64,000 nucleotides of DNA, from contig NZ_CP030051.1 of NCBI RefSeq assembly GCF_004114975.1, forward strand, positions 3,286,001 to 3,350,000. Direction: 5' to 3'. Position 1 is the first letter of the stretch, and the number at the start of each line of letters is the position of its first letter. Positions 25,176 to 33,875 of the stretch are shown piece after piece. Position numbers and translations under genes: made by a program. Under the pieces are notes generated by a model that was given only the letters and a program-made list of their open reading frames with translations, made no database searches and was not told where the DNA came from. The DNA is from Bradyrhizobium guangdongense. GTDB taxonomy: Bacteria; Pseudomonadota; Alphaproteobacteria; Rhizobiales; Xanthobacteraceae.

Positions 25176-26162
25176 CTATTGCAGGCGTTGCGCCTTGGCG
25201 GGATCCCAGGTCGCCAGCACGCGATCGCCCGGACGGAACGGGTGGACGTCGAAGGTGGCTTCGGGAACGTGCGAGAAGAGGGCGGTGCCGTCCTCGAGCG
25301 TGAGCGAGACGGCGATGTAGGAGCCCTGGTACTCGGTCTGGGTCAGCAGCGCCGGCGCGCCGAAGGCGCCGTCAGTGAACGGCACGATGCCGAGCTGATC
25401 GGCGCGCACAGCGATGAGGTTGCCGGCGTCGCTGAGGACGTTGTGACCGCCGATGAAGCGCGCCACGAATTCGGTTCGGGGGTGGTGGAAGATGTCGCGC
25501 GCCGAGCCCTGCTGCTCGATCCTGCCCTGGTTCATCACCACGATGTGGTCGGCGAGCGCCATAGCCTCTTCCTGGCCGTGGGTAACCTGGATGAAGCTGA
25601 TGCCGAGCTCGCGCTGCAGCCGCTTGAGCTCGCCCCGCATCTTGACCCGCAGGAACGGATCGAGTGCCGACAGCGGTTCGTCGAGCAGGAGGATCTGCGG
25701 CTCGGTGATCAGCGCGCGGGCGAGCGCGACACGCTGCTGCTGGCCGCCGGAGAGTTGTGCCGGAAGCCGAGCGGCGTAGGGGGTCATTGCGACCAGCTCT
25801 AGCAGCTCGCCGGCGCGTTTGTGCCGCGTCGGCTTGTCGACGCCGCGCATTTTCAGGGCAAACGCAACATTGTCGAGCACGGAGAGGTGCGGAAACAGCG
25901 CGTAGGACTGGAACATCATCGCCGTGCCGCGCTTGGCGGGCTCGAGATCGGTGACGTTCTGCGCGCCGAGGATGATGTCGCCCTCGCTGACCGCCTCGTG
26001 GCCGGCGATCATGCGCAAGGTCGAGGTTTTGCCGCAGCCGGACGGGCCGAGCAGGCAGCAATAGGTGCCGGCGGGGATCTTCAGATTGATGGTGTCGACC
26101 GCCATAGTCGTGTCGTAGCGCTTGGTGACGGCGACCAGTTCGAGAGCGGCGGGAGTGGCCAT
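25176..26162 (-). CDS. ABC transporter ATP-binding protein, PotA-like
   Basis: A 328-residue ATPase, first gene of the five-gene leftward operon. Walker A GPSGCGKTST (near 39-48), Q-loop MMFQSYALFPHLSVLDNVAF, signature LSGGQQQRVALARAL, Walker B ILLLDEPLSALD and the switch His in QVTHGQEEAMALAD are all intact. The C-terminal TOBE-type regulatory domain (near 240-328) has RADQLGIVP and a beta-rich tail. It energises import through the two permeases. Start chosen at ATG 26162 (MATPAALELVAVTKRY). Divergent to the GntR regulator at 26428, with the operon promoter in the 265 bases between. Confidence 0.94.
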   Translation of the reverse strand: MATPAALELVAVTKRYDTTMAVDTINLKIPAGTYCCLLGPSGCGKTSTLRMIAGHEAVSEGDIILGAQNVTDLEPAKRGTAMMFQSYALFPHLSVLDNVAFALKMRGVDKPTRHKRAGELLELVAMTPYAARLPAQLSGGQQQRVALARALITEPQILLLDEPLSALDPFLRVKMRGELKRLQRELGISFIQVTHGQEEAMALADHIVVMNQGRIEQQGSARDIFHHPRTEFVARFIGGHNVLSDAGNLIAVRADQLGIVPFTDGAFGAPALLTQTEYQGSYIAVSLTLEDGTALFSHVPEATFDVHPFRPGDRVLATWDPAKAQRLQ

Positions 26163-26333
26163 GGCGTGTCCGCGAGAGGGGCGATGCTGCGCCTCTCTCC
26201 GCAAGGTCCGTGCCAACGGCGCCAAAATTGTCGAACTCGAAAACTGTGCAGCGGAGTCAGTCCGTTAGTTCGAATCCGGCGCGTTTGTGCGGCGCATGGG
26301 GCGCGCGGGACATGCACACGAAATGGGCGAAGA

Positions 26334-26365
26334 TTGTATAAAGTTTCGCCTGTGATTGGATACAA
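26334..26365. promoter_or_regulatory. Candidate GntR operator half-sites
   Basis: TTGTAT (26334-26339) and ATACAA (26360-26365) are inverted copies 20 bases apart in the divergent promoter region, 63 bases before the GntR gene. TTGTAT/ATACAA arms are common in operators of FadR-type GntR proteins, though usually closer together. Pattern seen, function inferred. Confidence 0.35.
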
Positions 26366-26427
26366 CTGGTCGACTACCATCCGAGCTCGAACCTTGATCG
26401 AGCCCTCAAACCCGCCCCTTCGAACTG

Positions 26428-27135
26428 ATGGCCGCGAAACCCCGCCAAAAATCCGATGCGCCCGACGTGAGCGATCGAGTAATCAAGATCAGGGAGGGCG
26501 TGAGCGCGGCGATCTTCGAGCATCGTCTGCTGCCGGGTACCAAGCTTGGCGAGGACGAGATCGGCGAGATCTATGGCGCGAGCCGCACCTTGGTGCGCAC
26601 CGCGCTGCAGCAGCTTGCGCATGAGGGCATCGTCAACATCGAGAAGAACCGCGGCGCCTTCGTTGCCCGACCGACGCCGGCGGACGCCCGCGAGGTCTTC
26701 GAGGCGCGGCGGCTGATCGAGCCCACCATCGTCGATCATGCAGTCGACTTCGTCTCGCCGGCCTGGATCGAACGCCTGCAGCAACATCTCACGCAAGAGC
26801 GCGAGGCCGAGCTGCGCGGCGATGCGCGCGCCTCGGTCCGACTCTCCGGCGAGTTTCACCGGCTCGTCGCCGAGATGAGTGGCCACAGCATCTATCTCGG
26901 TTTCCTGAAGGAGCTGATCGCGCGCTCCTCGCTGATCATCCTGCTCTATCGCCGTCACGACACGCCCGCCTGCGGCACCGAACATCACGCCGAGATCGTC
27001 ACCGCGATCCGCGAGGGCGACAGGGAGGCCGCGCGCGTGCAGATGCTGTCGCATCTGAACGAGATCGAAGCCGAGCTTTTCTTGAAGGATCCCGCCGCCG
27101 ACGAGCTGCGGCTCGCGGACGTGCTGGGCGCATGA
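26428..27135 (+). CDS. GntR-family regulator, FadR subfamily (FCD domain)
   Basis: A 235-residue repressor-type protein. The winged helix (near 18-85) includes LPGTKLGEDEIGEIYGASRT and NRGAFVARPTP. The C-terminal all-helical FCD domain has the expected metal or ligand residues: an Asp/Glu start (EARRLIEPTIVDHAV), SGEFHRLVAEMSGH with His and the GTEHHAEIVTAI segment. It is divergent from the ABC/racemase operon, so it most likely controls that operon in response to the imported compound or a metabolite. Confidence 0.9.
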   Translation: MAAKPRQKSDAPDVSDRVIKIREGVSAAIFEHRLLPGTKLGEDEIGEIYGASRTLVRTALQQLAHEGIVNIEKNRGAFVARPTPADAREVFEARRLIEPTIVDHAVDFVSPAWIERLQQHLTQEREAELRGDARASVRLSGEFHRLVAEMSGHSIYLGFLKELIARSSLIILLYRRHDTPACGTEHHAEIVTAIREGDREAARVQMLSHLNEIEAELFLKDPAADELRLADVLGA

Positions 27136-27158
27136 CGCCGCTCGCGGACCGCTCGATC

Positions 27159-27917
27159 CTATCGTCTCGCGCGCGCTTTCGCTGAACGGGCGCGCCTCTG
27201 TTTTTCGGGCTGTCGCGCAGCGGCCGGATTACGCTCATATGCGGCGAGAAACACGTTGATGCCGCCCTCGATCAGGGCACGATGCTGGGCTTCGCTCGGC
27301 GCGCTCATGGACAATGCCCATTTCAGGATTTCCTTGCCCTGGATCAGGCTGAGAAATTGCGTCGCCGCGAGCTTGATGTCTGGAATCTTGACGAGCTGCT
27401 GCGCTTGCGCCGCGCGCAGGAAGGCGCCGACCTCGGCGTCGCAGCGCTCCGGTCCTGCTTTCATGAAGACGTCGGCCACGCGCGGATAGCGGGAGGCGCA
27501 TGACATGATCAACCTGTGCATCGCCAGCCCGCGCTGGTCGAGAAAGCCTTCGAGGAACGTCCTTGCGATCGTGCGCAGTCCCTTCCTGAGATCGATCGGC
27601 TCGCCGTTATCCTGCCACAGGGTCTTCGGTCCGAATCGGTGGCATTCATCGATCACCAGCGCCAGCAGCAGGTCGTCCTTGTCGTCGAAATGAACGTAGA
27701 GCGTCGCCTTCGACACGCCGGCCTGACGTGCGATCGCGTCCATGCTCGTGGTGTCGAAGCCGGATTCGAGAAACAGTTCGCGCGCGGCGTCGAGAATCTG
27801 GCGGGGCTTGGCCTTGGCGCGCGTGGGTTCGCCGACGTCGATCCGAGGCGAGGCCCGTCGTGTTTGCGGCTTTTGGGCGGCAGCAGTCATGTTCTGCAAT
27901 TCTTCACGGCTTGACAT
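27159..27917 (-). CDS. TetR/AcrR-family repressor of the adjacent RND operon
   Basis: A 252-residue regulator from ATG 27917 (ATGs at 27944 and 27890 are also possible). The DNA-binding helix-turn-helix is ILDAARELFLESGFDTTSMD, AIARQAGVSKATLYVHFDDK (near 40-85). The ligand domain resembles the AcrR-type C-terminal family (TFLEGFLDQRGLAMHRLIM). The tail is very basic (RRARSAKARARR). It is divergent from the RND efflux operon, with a perfect palindromic operator at 27955-27971 between them. The arrangement implies it represses both itself and the pump until a drug or metabolite binds. Confidence 0.92.
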   Translation of the reverse strand: MSSREELQNMTAAAQKPQTRRASPRIDVGEPTRAKAKPRQILDAARELFLESGFDTTSMDAIARQAGVSKATLYVHFDDKDDLLLALVIDECHRFGPKTLWQDNGEPIDLRKGLRTIARTFLEGFLDQRGLAMHRLIMSCASRYPRVADVFMKAGPERCDAEVGAFLRAAQAQQLVKIPDIKLAATQFLSLIQGKEILKWALSMSAPSEAQHRALIEGGINVFLAAYERNPAAARQPEKQRRARSAKARARR

Positions 27918-27940
27918 TTTCCTGACTCTAGCAACATACA
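27911..27940 (+). promoter_or_regulatory. Candidate promoter of the RND operon
   Basis: TTGACA at 27911-27916 is a perfect -35 hexamer; about 17-18 bases later CATACA (27935-27940) could be a weak -10. The expected start of transcription falls just before the TetR operator, which would explain repression. Inferred. Confidence 0.35.
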
Positions 27941-27954
27941 TCACCGCGATAGAA

Positions 27955-27971
27955 AACTAAACGGTTTAGTT
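27955..27971. promoter_or_regulatory. TetR-type operator palindrome
   Basis: AACTAAAC-G-GTTTAGTT is a perfect 8-bp inverted repeat around one central base. It lies between the divergent tetR-like gene and the efflux operon, two bases before the GTG of the first efflux gene. Size and symmetry fit a TetR dimer site. Confidence 0.8.
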
Positions 27972-27973
27972 CT

Positions 27974-29560
27974 GTGACATCTGACCATCCCGGCCCGCGC
28001 CGGCGCAGGCGCTCCGTCCTGGCGGGCCGGCCGGGCAAGGCACTTTCCCGGGCGGGCGCGCTCCTTCCGGCTGTTCTGCTTGCGTCCTGTGCTGTAGGCC
28101 CGGACTTCGTCGCGCCCGCGAGCCCGGGCGTCGAAGGTTTCACCCCTCAGCGTCCCGCGGCGACGACCAGCGCTCCGGTTGCAGGCGGCAACGCGCAGGG
28201 CTTTGCGTCCGGCAGCGACGTGTCCGCGTATTGGTGGACGCTGTTTCGATCGAAGCAGCTCAGCGCCTTCGTCGGGGAAGCTGTTCGCAATCACCCCGAC
28301 GTCAAGGCGGCCGAACTCGCGCTGCGCAACGCGCGGGAGAACGTGCTGGCGCAGCAGGGGAGCCTGTTTCCGCAGTTGACGGCGAACGGATCGGCCGAGC
28401 GCGATCGGGCGTCGACCTCCGAGTCAGGCCAATGGCCGGCGCAGGCCTCGACCTACACGCTCTATGGCGCCTCGGTCAGCGTCTCCTATGCTCTCGACCT
28501 CTGGGGCGGCACGCGGCGGCAAGTCGAAGCCCTGCAGGCGCAGTCCGAGTACCAGGCCTTCAAGCTCGAGGCGACCTATCTGACGCTGACGGCCAACGTG
28601 GTCACCGCCGCGATCACGGACGCCTCGCTGCGCGATCAAATCAGCGCGACCGAGGAGATCATCAAGGCCGAGGCGGATCAGCTCGCGCGCATCCAGCACC
28701 AGTTCGATATCGGTGCGATCTCGAAATCGGACGTGCTGTCGCAGGAGGCAACGCTCGCTCAAGCGAAGGCGACGCTGGCCCCGCTTCAGAAACAATTGGC
28801 ACAGCAGCGCGACCAGCTGATGGCGTATCTCGGGCGGCTGCCGAGCCAGGACCGTGGTGAGCATGTCAGGCTCGTCGACCTGCGCCTTCCGGGTCGGCTG
28901 CCCCTGTCATTGCCGTCGGCACTGGTGCGGCAGCGTCCTGACATCAGGCAGGCTGAAGCGACGCTGCATCAGGCGACCGCGACCGTCGGCGTCGGTATCG
29001 CCAACCTGCTGCCGCAGCTCACGCTGTCCGCCAGCTATGGCGCGAGCGGTCCCGAGCGGCTGTTCTCGCCCGACACCATCGTCTGGAGTGCGGCCTCCAG
29101 CGTCAGCCAGAAGATATTCGACGGCGGAACGCTCTACCACACCAAGGAAGCCGACGTCGCCGCGTTCGAGCAGAATCTCGCGCTTTACAAGAGCGCGGTG
29201 GTGACCGCCTTCCAGAACGTTGCGGATTCGCTGCGTGCGGTCCAGTACGACGCCGCGACGTTGAAGGCGCAGGCCGCAGCGGAGAAGGCCACTGCGGACA
29301 GCCTGGCGATGGCAGTCGAGCAGTTCAAGACCGGCGCCGTCCCCTATGCCAACATCATCAACGCCCAGCAATCCTATCTCAATGCGCGCGTATCGCGCAT
29401 CAAGGCGCAGGCGACGCGCTTCACCGATACGGCCGCGCTGTTCCAGTCGCTCGGCGGCGGCTGGTGGAATCGGACGGACGAAACCCCCGACGCGCTGCCG
29501 CGCGTCGATCCCGGCTATTTCGCCGGCTCCGACAAGAAAACCCAGGACGCAATGCGATGA
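27974..29560 (+). CDS. RND efflux outer-membrane lipoprotein, NodT family
   Basis: A 528-residue TolC-type channel subunit. A basic N-terminus, hydrophobic core and lipobox LASC (acylated Cys39, followed by AVGPDFVAP, the typical CxxGPDY/F start) are followed by the two outer-membrane factor repeats. These are rich in long helices (KAAELALRNARENVLAQQGS; VRQRPDIRQAEATLHQATA) and end in QQSYLNARVSRIKAQATRF. It forms the exit duct of the pump. The start is GTG 27974 with no ribosome site because the operator lies directly before it; translation may be leaderless-like. Its stop overlaps the next start as ATGA. Confidence 0.92.
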   Translation: MTSDHPGPRRRRRSVLAGRPGKALSRAGALLPAVLLASCAVGPDFVAPASPGVEGFTPQRPAATTSAPVAGGNAQGFASGSDVSAYWWTLFRSKQLSAFVGEAVRNHPDVKAAELALRNARENVLAQQGSLFPQLTANGSAERDRASTSESGQWPAQASTYTLYGASVSVSYALDLWGGTRRQVEALQAQSEYQAFKLEATYLTLTANVVTAAITDASLRDQISATEEIIKAEADQLARIQHQFDIGAISKSDVLSQEATLAQAKATLAPLQKQLAQQRDQLMAYLGRLPSQDRGEHVRLVDLRLPGRLPLSLPSALVRQRPDIRQAEATLHQATATVGVGIANLLPQLTLSASYGASGPERLFSPDTIVWSAASSVSQKIFDGGTLYHTKEADVAAFEQNLALYKSAVVTAFQNVADSLRAVQYDAATLKAQAAAEKATADSLAMAVEQFKTGAVPYANIINAQQSYLNARVSRIKAQATRFTDTAALFQSLGGGWWNRTDETPDALPRVDPGYFAGSDKKTQDAMR

Positions 29561-30672
29561 TCAAACGCATGACTATCATGCTGGGCGGGATGGCCATCCT
29601 GTTCGGCGGCCTCTACGGCTTTCAGACCTTCAAGGACATGATGATCAGGAAGGCGATCGGCGGCATGGCTAATCCGCCGCAGACCGTGTCGACCGTGGTC
29701 GCCGCCAACGCACCATGGCAAACCACCTTGAGTGCGGTCGGCTCGCTGCGGGCAGTGAATGGCGCCGATCTCGCGCTTCAGGTTGCCGGCATCGTCCAGG
29801 GCATCCAGTTCTCTTCCGGCGAAAGCGTCGCGGCGGGGCAGCCTCTGCTGTCGCTGGTCGCAACCGACGACGTCGCCAAACTCAACTCGCTGCAAGCGAC
29901 CGCCGAGAACTACGCGATCGTGCTCAAGCGCGACGAGGAGCAGATCAAGTTCTCCGCGGTCAGCCAGGCGACGCTCGACGGCGACAAGGCCAATCTGAAG
30001 AACGCGCAGGCCCTGGTCGATCAGCAGAAGGCGGTGGTCGAGCAAAAGACGCTGAAGGCGCCGTTTGCCGGCCGGCTCGGCATTCGCGCCGTCGATCTCG
30101 GTCAGTATTTGAGCGCCGGTACCACCATCGTCACCCTTCAGAGCCTCGATCCGATCTATGTCGACTTCTACCTGCCGCAGCAGGCGCTGGCGTCGATCAG
30201 CATCAACCAGGACGTCACGATCTCGGTCGACGCGTTTCCGGGCGAGCGCTTTACCGGGCAGATCACGGCGATCAATGCCAAGGTCGATTCGACGAGCCGT
30301 AACGTCCAGGTCCGCGCCACCCTGCGCAACGGCGAGGCACGGCTGCTGCCGGGCATGTTCGCGAAGGTCGAGATCGCCGTCGGAAAGCCGGAGCAGGTGG
30401 TGACCGTGCCGCTGACCGCGATCGTCAACAATTCCTATGGCGATCTCGTCTATTTGGTCGATAACCTTCACGACGGGCAGGGCATCGCGCGCCAGATGTT
30501 CGTCAAGACCAGGTCGCCGAAGGGGGACCGCATCGCGGTGACCGAAGGCGTCAGTCCGGGCGAGACGGTGGTGATCGCGGGCCAGCTCAAGCTGCGCAAC
30601 GGCAGCCCGGTGAAGGTCGACAATTCCCACGTGCCGGTCGCGGAAGCCGCGCCGGACATCGTCGATCAATAG
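29557..30672 (+). CDS. RND efflux periplasmic adaptor (membrane fusion protein)
   Basis: A 371-residue HlyD/AcrA-type adaptor. One N-terminal membrane anchor (MTIMLGGMAILFGGLYGF) is followed by the lipoyl halves LRAVNGADLALQVAGIVQGI and VVEQKTLKAPFAGRLGIRAV, flanking a helical hairpin (near 100-155). Beta-barrel and membrane-proximal domains follow (VDFYLPQQALASI, RLLPGMFAKVEIAVG). It couples the inner-membrane pump to the outer-membrane channel. It is read with a four-base ATGA overlap from the channel gene and 35 bases before the pump gene. Confidence 0.94.
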   Translation: MIKRMTIMLGGMAILFGGLYGFQTFKDMMIRKAIGGMANPPQTVSTVVAANAPWQTTLSAVGSLRAVNGADLALQVAGIVQGIQFSSGESVAAGQPLLSLVATDDVAKLNSLQATAENYAIVLKRDEEQIKFSAVSQATLDGDKANLKNAQALVDQQKAVVEQKTLKAPFAGRLGIRAVDLGQYLSAGTTIVTLQSLDPIYVDFYLPQQALASISINQDVTISVDAFPGERFTGQITAINAKVDSTSRNVQVRATLRNGEARLLPGMFAKVEIAVGKPEQVVTVPLTAIVNNSYGDLVYLVDNLHDGQGIARQMFVKTRSPKGDRIAVTEGVSPGETVVIAGQLKLRNGSPVKVDNSHVPVAEAAPDIVDQ

Positions 30673-30707
30673 ACCCGGCCACGAGCACGAGCAGGCAGCC
30701 AAAAGCG

Positions 30708-33700
30708 ATGCGTTTCACCGATATCTTCATCCGCCGCCCGGTCCTGGCGTTGGTCGTCAGCGCCTTGATCCTGGTGCTCGGGCTGCGTTCGATGTCGACG
30801 CTGTCGATCCTGCAATATCCGCGGACCCAGAATGCGATCGTCACGGTGTCGACGGCCTACGCAGGCGCGGATTCCGACATCATCGCCGGCTTCATCACGA
30901 CGCCGCTGGAGAACGCCATCGCGCAGGCGAACGGCATCGACTACATGACGTCGAGCAGCGTCACCGGCACCAGCACGATCACGGTCAATCTGCGGCTGAA
31001 CTACGATTCCGGCAAGGCGATGACGGAGATCAATGCCAAAGTCAGTTCCGTCCTCAACCAGTTTCCGAGCGGCACGCAGCAGCCGACGCTGACGCTCAAG
31101 GTCGGCCAGACCATCGACGCCATGTATATCGGCTTCGCCAGCGAAGTCCTGGCGCCGAACCAGATCACCGACTACCTCACGCGCGTGGTGCAGCCGCGGC
31201 TTCAGGCGGTCCCGGGCGTGCAGACGGCGGAGTTGCTGGGCGCCAAGAAGTTCGCGCTACGTGCCTGGCTCGATCCCGACAAGCTCGCGGCCTACGGCCT
31301 GACTGCGAGCGACGTCTCGACCGCGCTGTCCGGTAACGACTACATCTCGGGCCTCGGTGCCACCAAAGGCCGGCTGGTGCAGGTGGATCTGGCGGCCTCG
31401 ACCAATCTGCATTCGCTGGAGCAGTACCGCAATCTGGTGATCAAGAGCGCTAACGGCGCCATCATCCGCTTGCGCGACGTGGCGAACGTGACGCTCGGCA
31501 ACGACGATTACGACAGCGAGACGAGGTTCAACGGCAAGACCGCGGTTTATATCGGCATCCAGGCGGCGCCGACGGCCAATCTGCTCGACGTCATCAACGG
31601 GGTGAAAGCGGTGCTGCCCGACATCAAGACGCAGTTGCCGAACGGTCTCGTCGGCGAGGTGCTCTATGATTCCACCGATTTCGTGAACTCTTCGATCAGC
31701 GAGGTCGTCCATTCGCTGCTGGAAGCGGTGTTGATCGTGATCGTCGTGGTCTTCATGTTCCTGGGCTCATGGCGATCGGTGCTGATCCCCGTGATCGCGA
31801 TTCCGCTGTCGCTGATCGGCACGTTCGGCCTGATGCTGTTGATGGGCTTTTCGATCAACCTGTTGACCCTGCTGGCGCTCGTCCTCGCCATCGGATTGGT
31901 CGTGGACGATGCCATCATCGTGGTCGAGAGCGTGCACCGGCTGATCGACGAGCGTGTGGCGCCGGTCGAAGCCGCCATCCAGTCGGCGCGCGCGCTGGCG
32001 AGCCCGATCATTGCGATGACCGTGGTCCTGATCGCCGTCTACGTGCCCGTCGGTTTCCAGGGCGGCCTCACCGGTGCGCTGTTCACCGAATTCGCCTTCA
32101 CCCTCGCCGGCGCCGTGACGGTGTCGGCGGTGATCGCGCTGACGTTGTCGCCGATGAACTGCGCCTGGCTCCTGCGCCGGACTGAACGCGAAGCGACCGA
32201 TTGGGAGGCGCGCCTGGTGCGCCGGATCGATCATGTGCTGGAATGGCTCTCCGGCGCCTATCGCCGTCGGCTCGAGGCCGTTTTCAAGATGAAGCCGGTC
32301 GTGGCCGTTTTTGCGCTGCTGCTGCTCGCCGGCATTCCCTGGCTCTACGCGAGCTCGACCAGCGAGCTTGCGCCGGACGAAGACCAGGGCGTCGTCCTCT
32401 CGCTGACCACGGCGGCGCCCTCGGCGACGCTTCAGCAGCGGCAGTTCTACGGCAAGCAGCTCTACGACCTAGTGGCCAACAGACCGGAAACGAAGACCGT
32501 GTTCCAGATCGACACCTCGACCCAGGTGATCGGTGGCTGGGTGCTCAAGCCTTGGGACCAGCGCAGTCTCACCACCAAGACGCTTCAGCCGGATTTCCAG
32601 AACCTGCTCAACACCATCGCCGGTACCCGCTCCGTTGCGTTTCAGCCCTCGCCGCTGCCGGGCAGCAACGGGCTGCCGATCCAGTTCGTCATCGGCACGA
32701 CCGGATCGTTCAACGAACTCGACGAGGTCTCGCGCAATTTCATGACGGAGGCGATCAAGAGCGGCCAGTTCATCTTCCTCGACACCGACCTGAAGGTGGA
32801 CAAGCCGCAGACCATGGTCATGTTCGATCGCGACAAGGCCGGCGATCTCGGCCTCAAGATGAGCGATGTCGGCGGAGCGCTCGCTACCATGCTGGGCGGC
32901 AATTATCTCGATTACTTCAGCCTTGACGGACGCTCCTACAAGGTGATCCCGCAAGCGCGGCAGAACGATCGCCTCACGGCCGGTCAATTGCTCGGCTACT
33001 ACATCCGCGCCAGCGACAATTCGATGGTGCCTTTGTCGACGATCGCCCATCTCGACAACAAGACGGTTCCCCAATCGCGCAATCACTTCCAGCAGATCAA
33101 TGCCGCGACGATCTCCGGCGTCGCCATGCCGAATGTGTCCATGGGAAGCGCTCTCGCGACGCTCAAGCAATTGGCGAAGTCATTGCCGGCCGGCTATTCG
33201 GTCGATTTCGGCGGCGCCTCGCGGCAGCTCGAGCAGGAATCGGGCGGCTTCGTCACCACTTTCGCCTTCGCCGTGATCATCATCTTCCTGGCGCTGGCGG
33301 CGCTGTTCAACAGCTTCCTCGATCCGGTCATCATCCTGGTGTCGGTCCCGATGTCGCTCGCGGGTGCGCTGATCTTCATCAGTCTCGGCCTCGGCGGCGC
33401 GAGCCTCAACATCTATACCCAGGTCGGGCTGCTCACGCTGATGGGCCTCGTCAGCAAGCACGGCATCCTGATGGTCGAGGTCGCCAACGAACTGCGCGCG
33501 GCCGGCAAGGATGTGACCGAGGCCATCGTCGAGGCCGCGGCGATCCGGCTGCGGCCGATCCTGATGACCACTGCGGCGATGGTGCTCGGCGTCGTTCCGC
33601 TGATCACGGCGAGCGGCGCAGGGGCGGTGTCGCGCTACAATATGGGCCTCGTGATCGCAACCGGATTGTCGATCGGCACGCTGTTCACGCTGTTCGTGGT

Positions 33701-33764
33701 GCCGGTTGCCTACGCGCTGATCGCGCGGCCGGCTCCGCTCCAAGCCCACGCGGCCGCGGCCTAG
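30708..33764 (+). CDS. RND multidrug efflux pump, inner-membrane subunit
   Basis: A 1018-residue proton-driven pump of the HAE1 group. It starts MRFTDIFIRRPVLALVVSAL, the usual first helix, and has twelve membrane helices in two repeats with large periplasmic domains after helices 1 and 7. Helix 4 carries the proton-relay acidic pair (AIGLVVDDAIIVVESVHR, near 395-412) and helix 10 the Lys (MGLVSKHGILMVEVANEL, near 912). It exports drugs, detergents or plant compounds. Third gene of the TetR-controlled operon; a strong hairpin follows it. Confidence 0.95.
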   Translation: MRFTDIFIRRPVLALVVSALILVLGLRSMSTLSILQYPRTQNAIVTVSTAYAGADSDIIAGFITTPLENAIAQANGIDYMTSSSVTGTSTITVNLRLNYDSGKAMTEINAKVSSVLNQFPSGTQQPTLTLKVGQTIDAMYIGFASEVLAPNQITDYLTRVVQPRLQAVPGVQTAELLGAKKFALRAWLDPDKLAAYGLTASDVSTALSGNDYISGLGATKGRLVQVDLAASTNLHSLEQYRNLVIKSANGAIIRLRDVANVTLGNDDYDSETRFNGKTAVYIGIQAAPTANLLDVINGVKAVLPDIKTQLPNGLVGEVLYDSTDFVNSSISEVVHSLLEAVLIVIVVVFMFLGSWRSVLIPVIAIPLSLIGTFGLMLLMGFSINLLTLLALVLAIGLVVDDAIIVVESVHRLIDERVAPVEAAIQSARALASPIIAMTVVLIAVYVPVGFQGGLTGALFTEFAFTLAGAVTVSAVIALTLSPMNCAWLLRRTEREATDWEARLVRRIDHVLEWLSGAYRRRLEAVFKMKPVVAVFALLLLAGIPWLYASSTSELAPDEDQGVVLSLTTAAPSATLQQRQFYGKQLYDLVANRPETKTVFQIDTSTQVIGGWVLKPWDQRSLTTKTLQPDFQNLLNTIAGTRSVAFQPSPLPGSNGLPIQFVIGTTGSFNELDEVSRNFMTEAIKSGQFIFLDTDLKVDKPQTMVMFDRDKAGDLGLKMSDVGGALATMLGGNYLDYFSLDGRSYKVIPQARQNDRLTAGQLLGYYIRASDNSMVPLSTIAHLDNKTVPQSRNHFQQINAATISGVAMPNVSMGSALATLKQLAKSLPAGYSVDFGGASRQLEQESGGFVTTFAFAVIIIFLALAALFNSFLDPVIILVSVPMSLAGALIFISLGLGGASLNIYTQVGLLTLMGLVSKHGILMVEVANELRAAGKDVTEAIVEAAAIRLRPILMTTAAMVLGVVPLITASGAGAVSRYNMGLVIATGLSIGTLFTLFVVPVAYALIARPAPLQAHAAAA

Positions 33765-33778
33765 GCTCTCAAAAGGTT

Positions 33779-33808
33779 GCGCCCAGCCATTGGGGGATGG
33801 CTGGGCGC
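33779..33808. terminator. Hairpin terminator after the RND operon
   Basis: Perfect 12-bp stem (33779-33790 with 33797-33808) and a six-base TGGGGG loop. The A-run on its left (33771-33774) would make a T-run on the minus strand, so it may also terminate the convergent transglutaminase gene. Confidence 0.7.
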
Positions 33809-33875
33809 GCGCGAACCGGTCTGGGACGGGGAGGGGTGGGGATGTGACCGGGTCGCGTAACTCGTCCTCTGTTGA

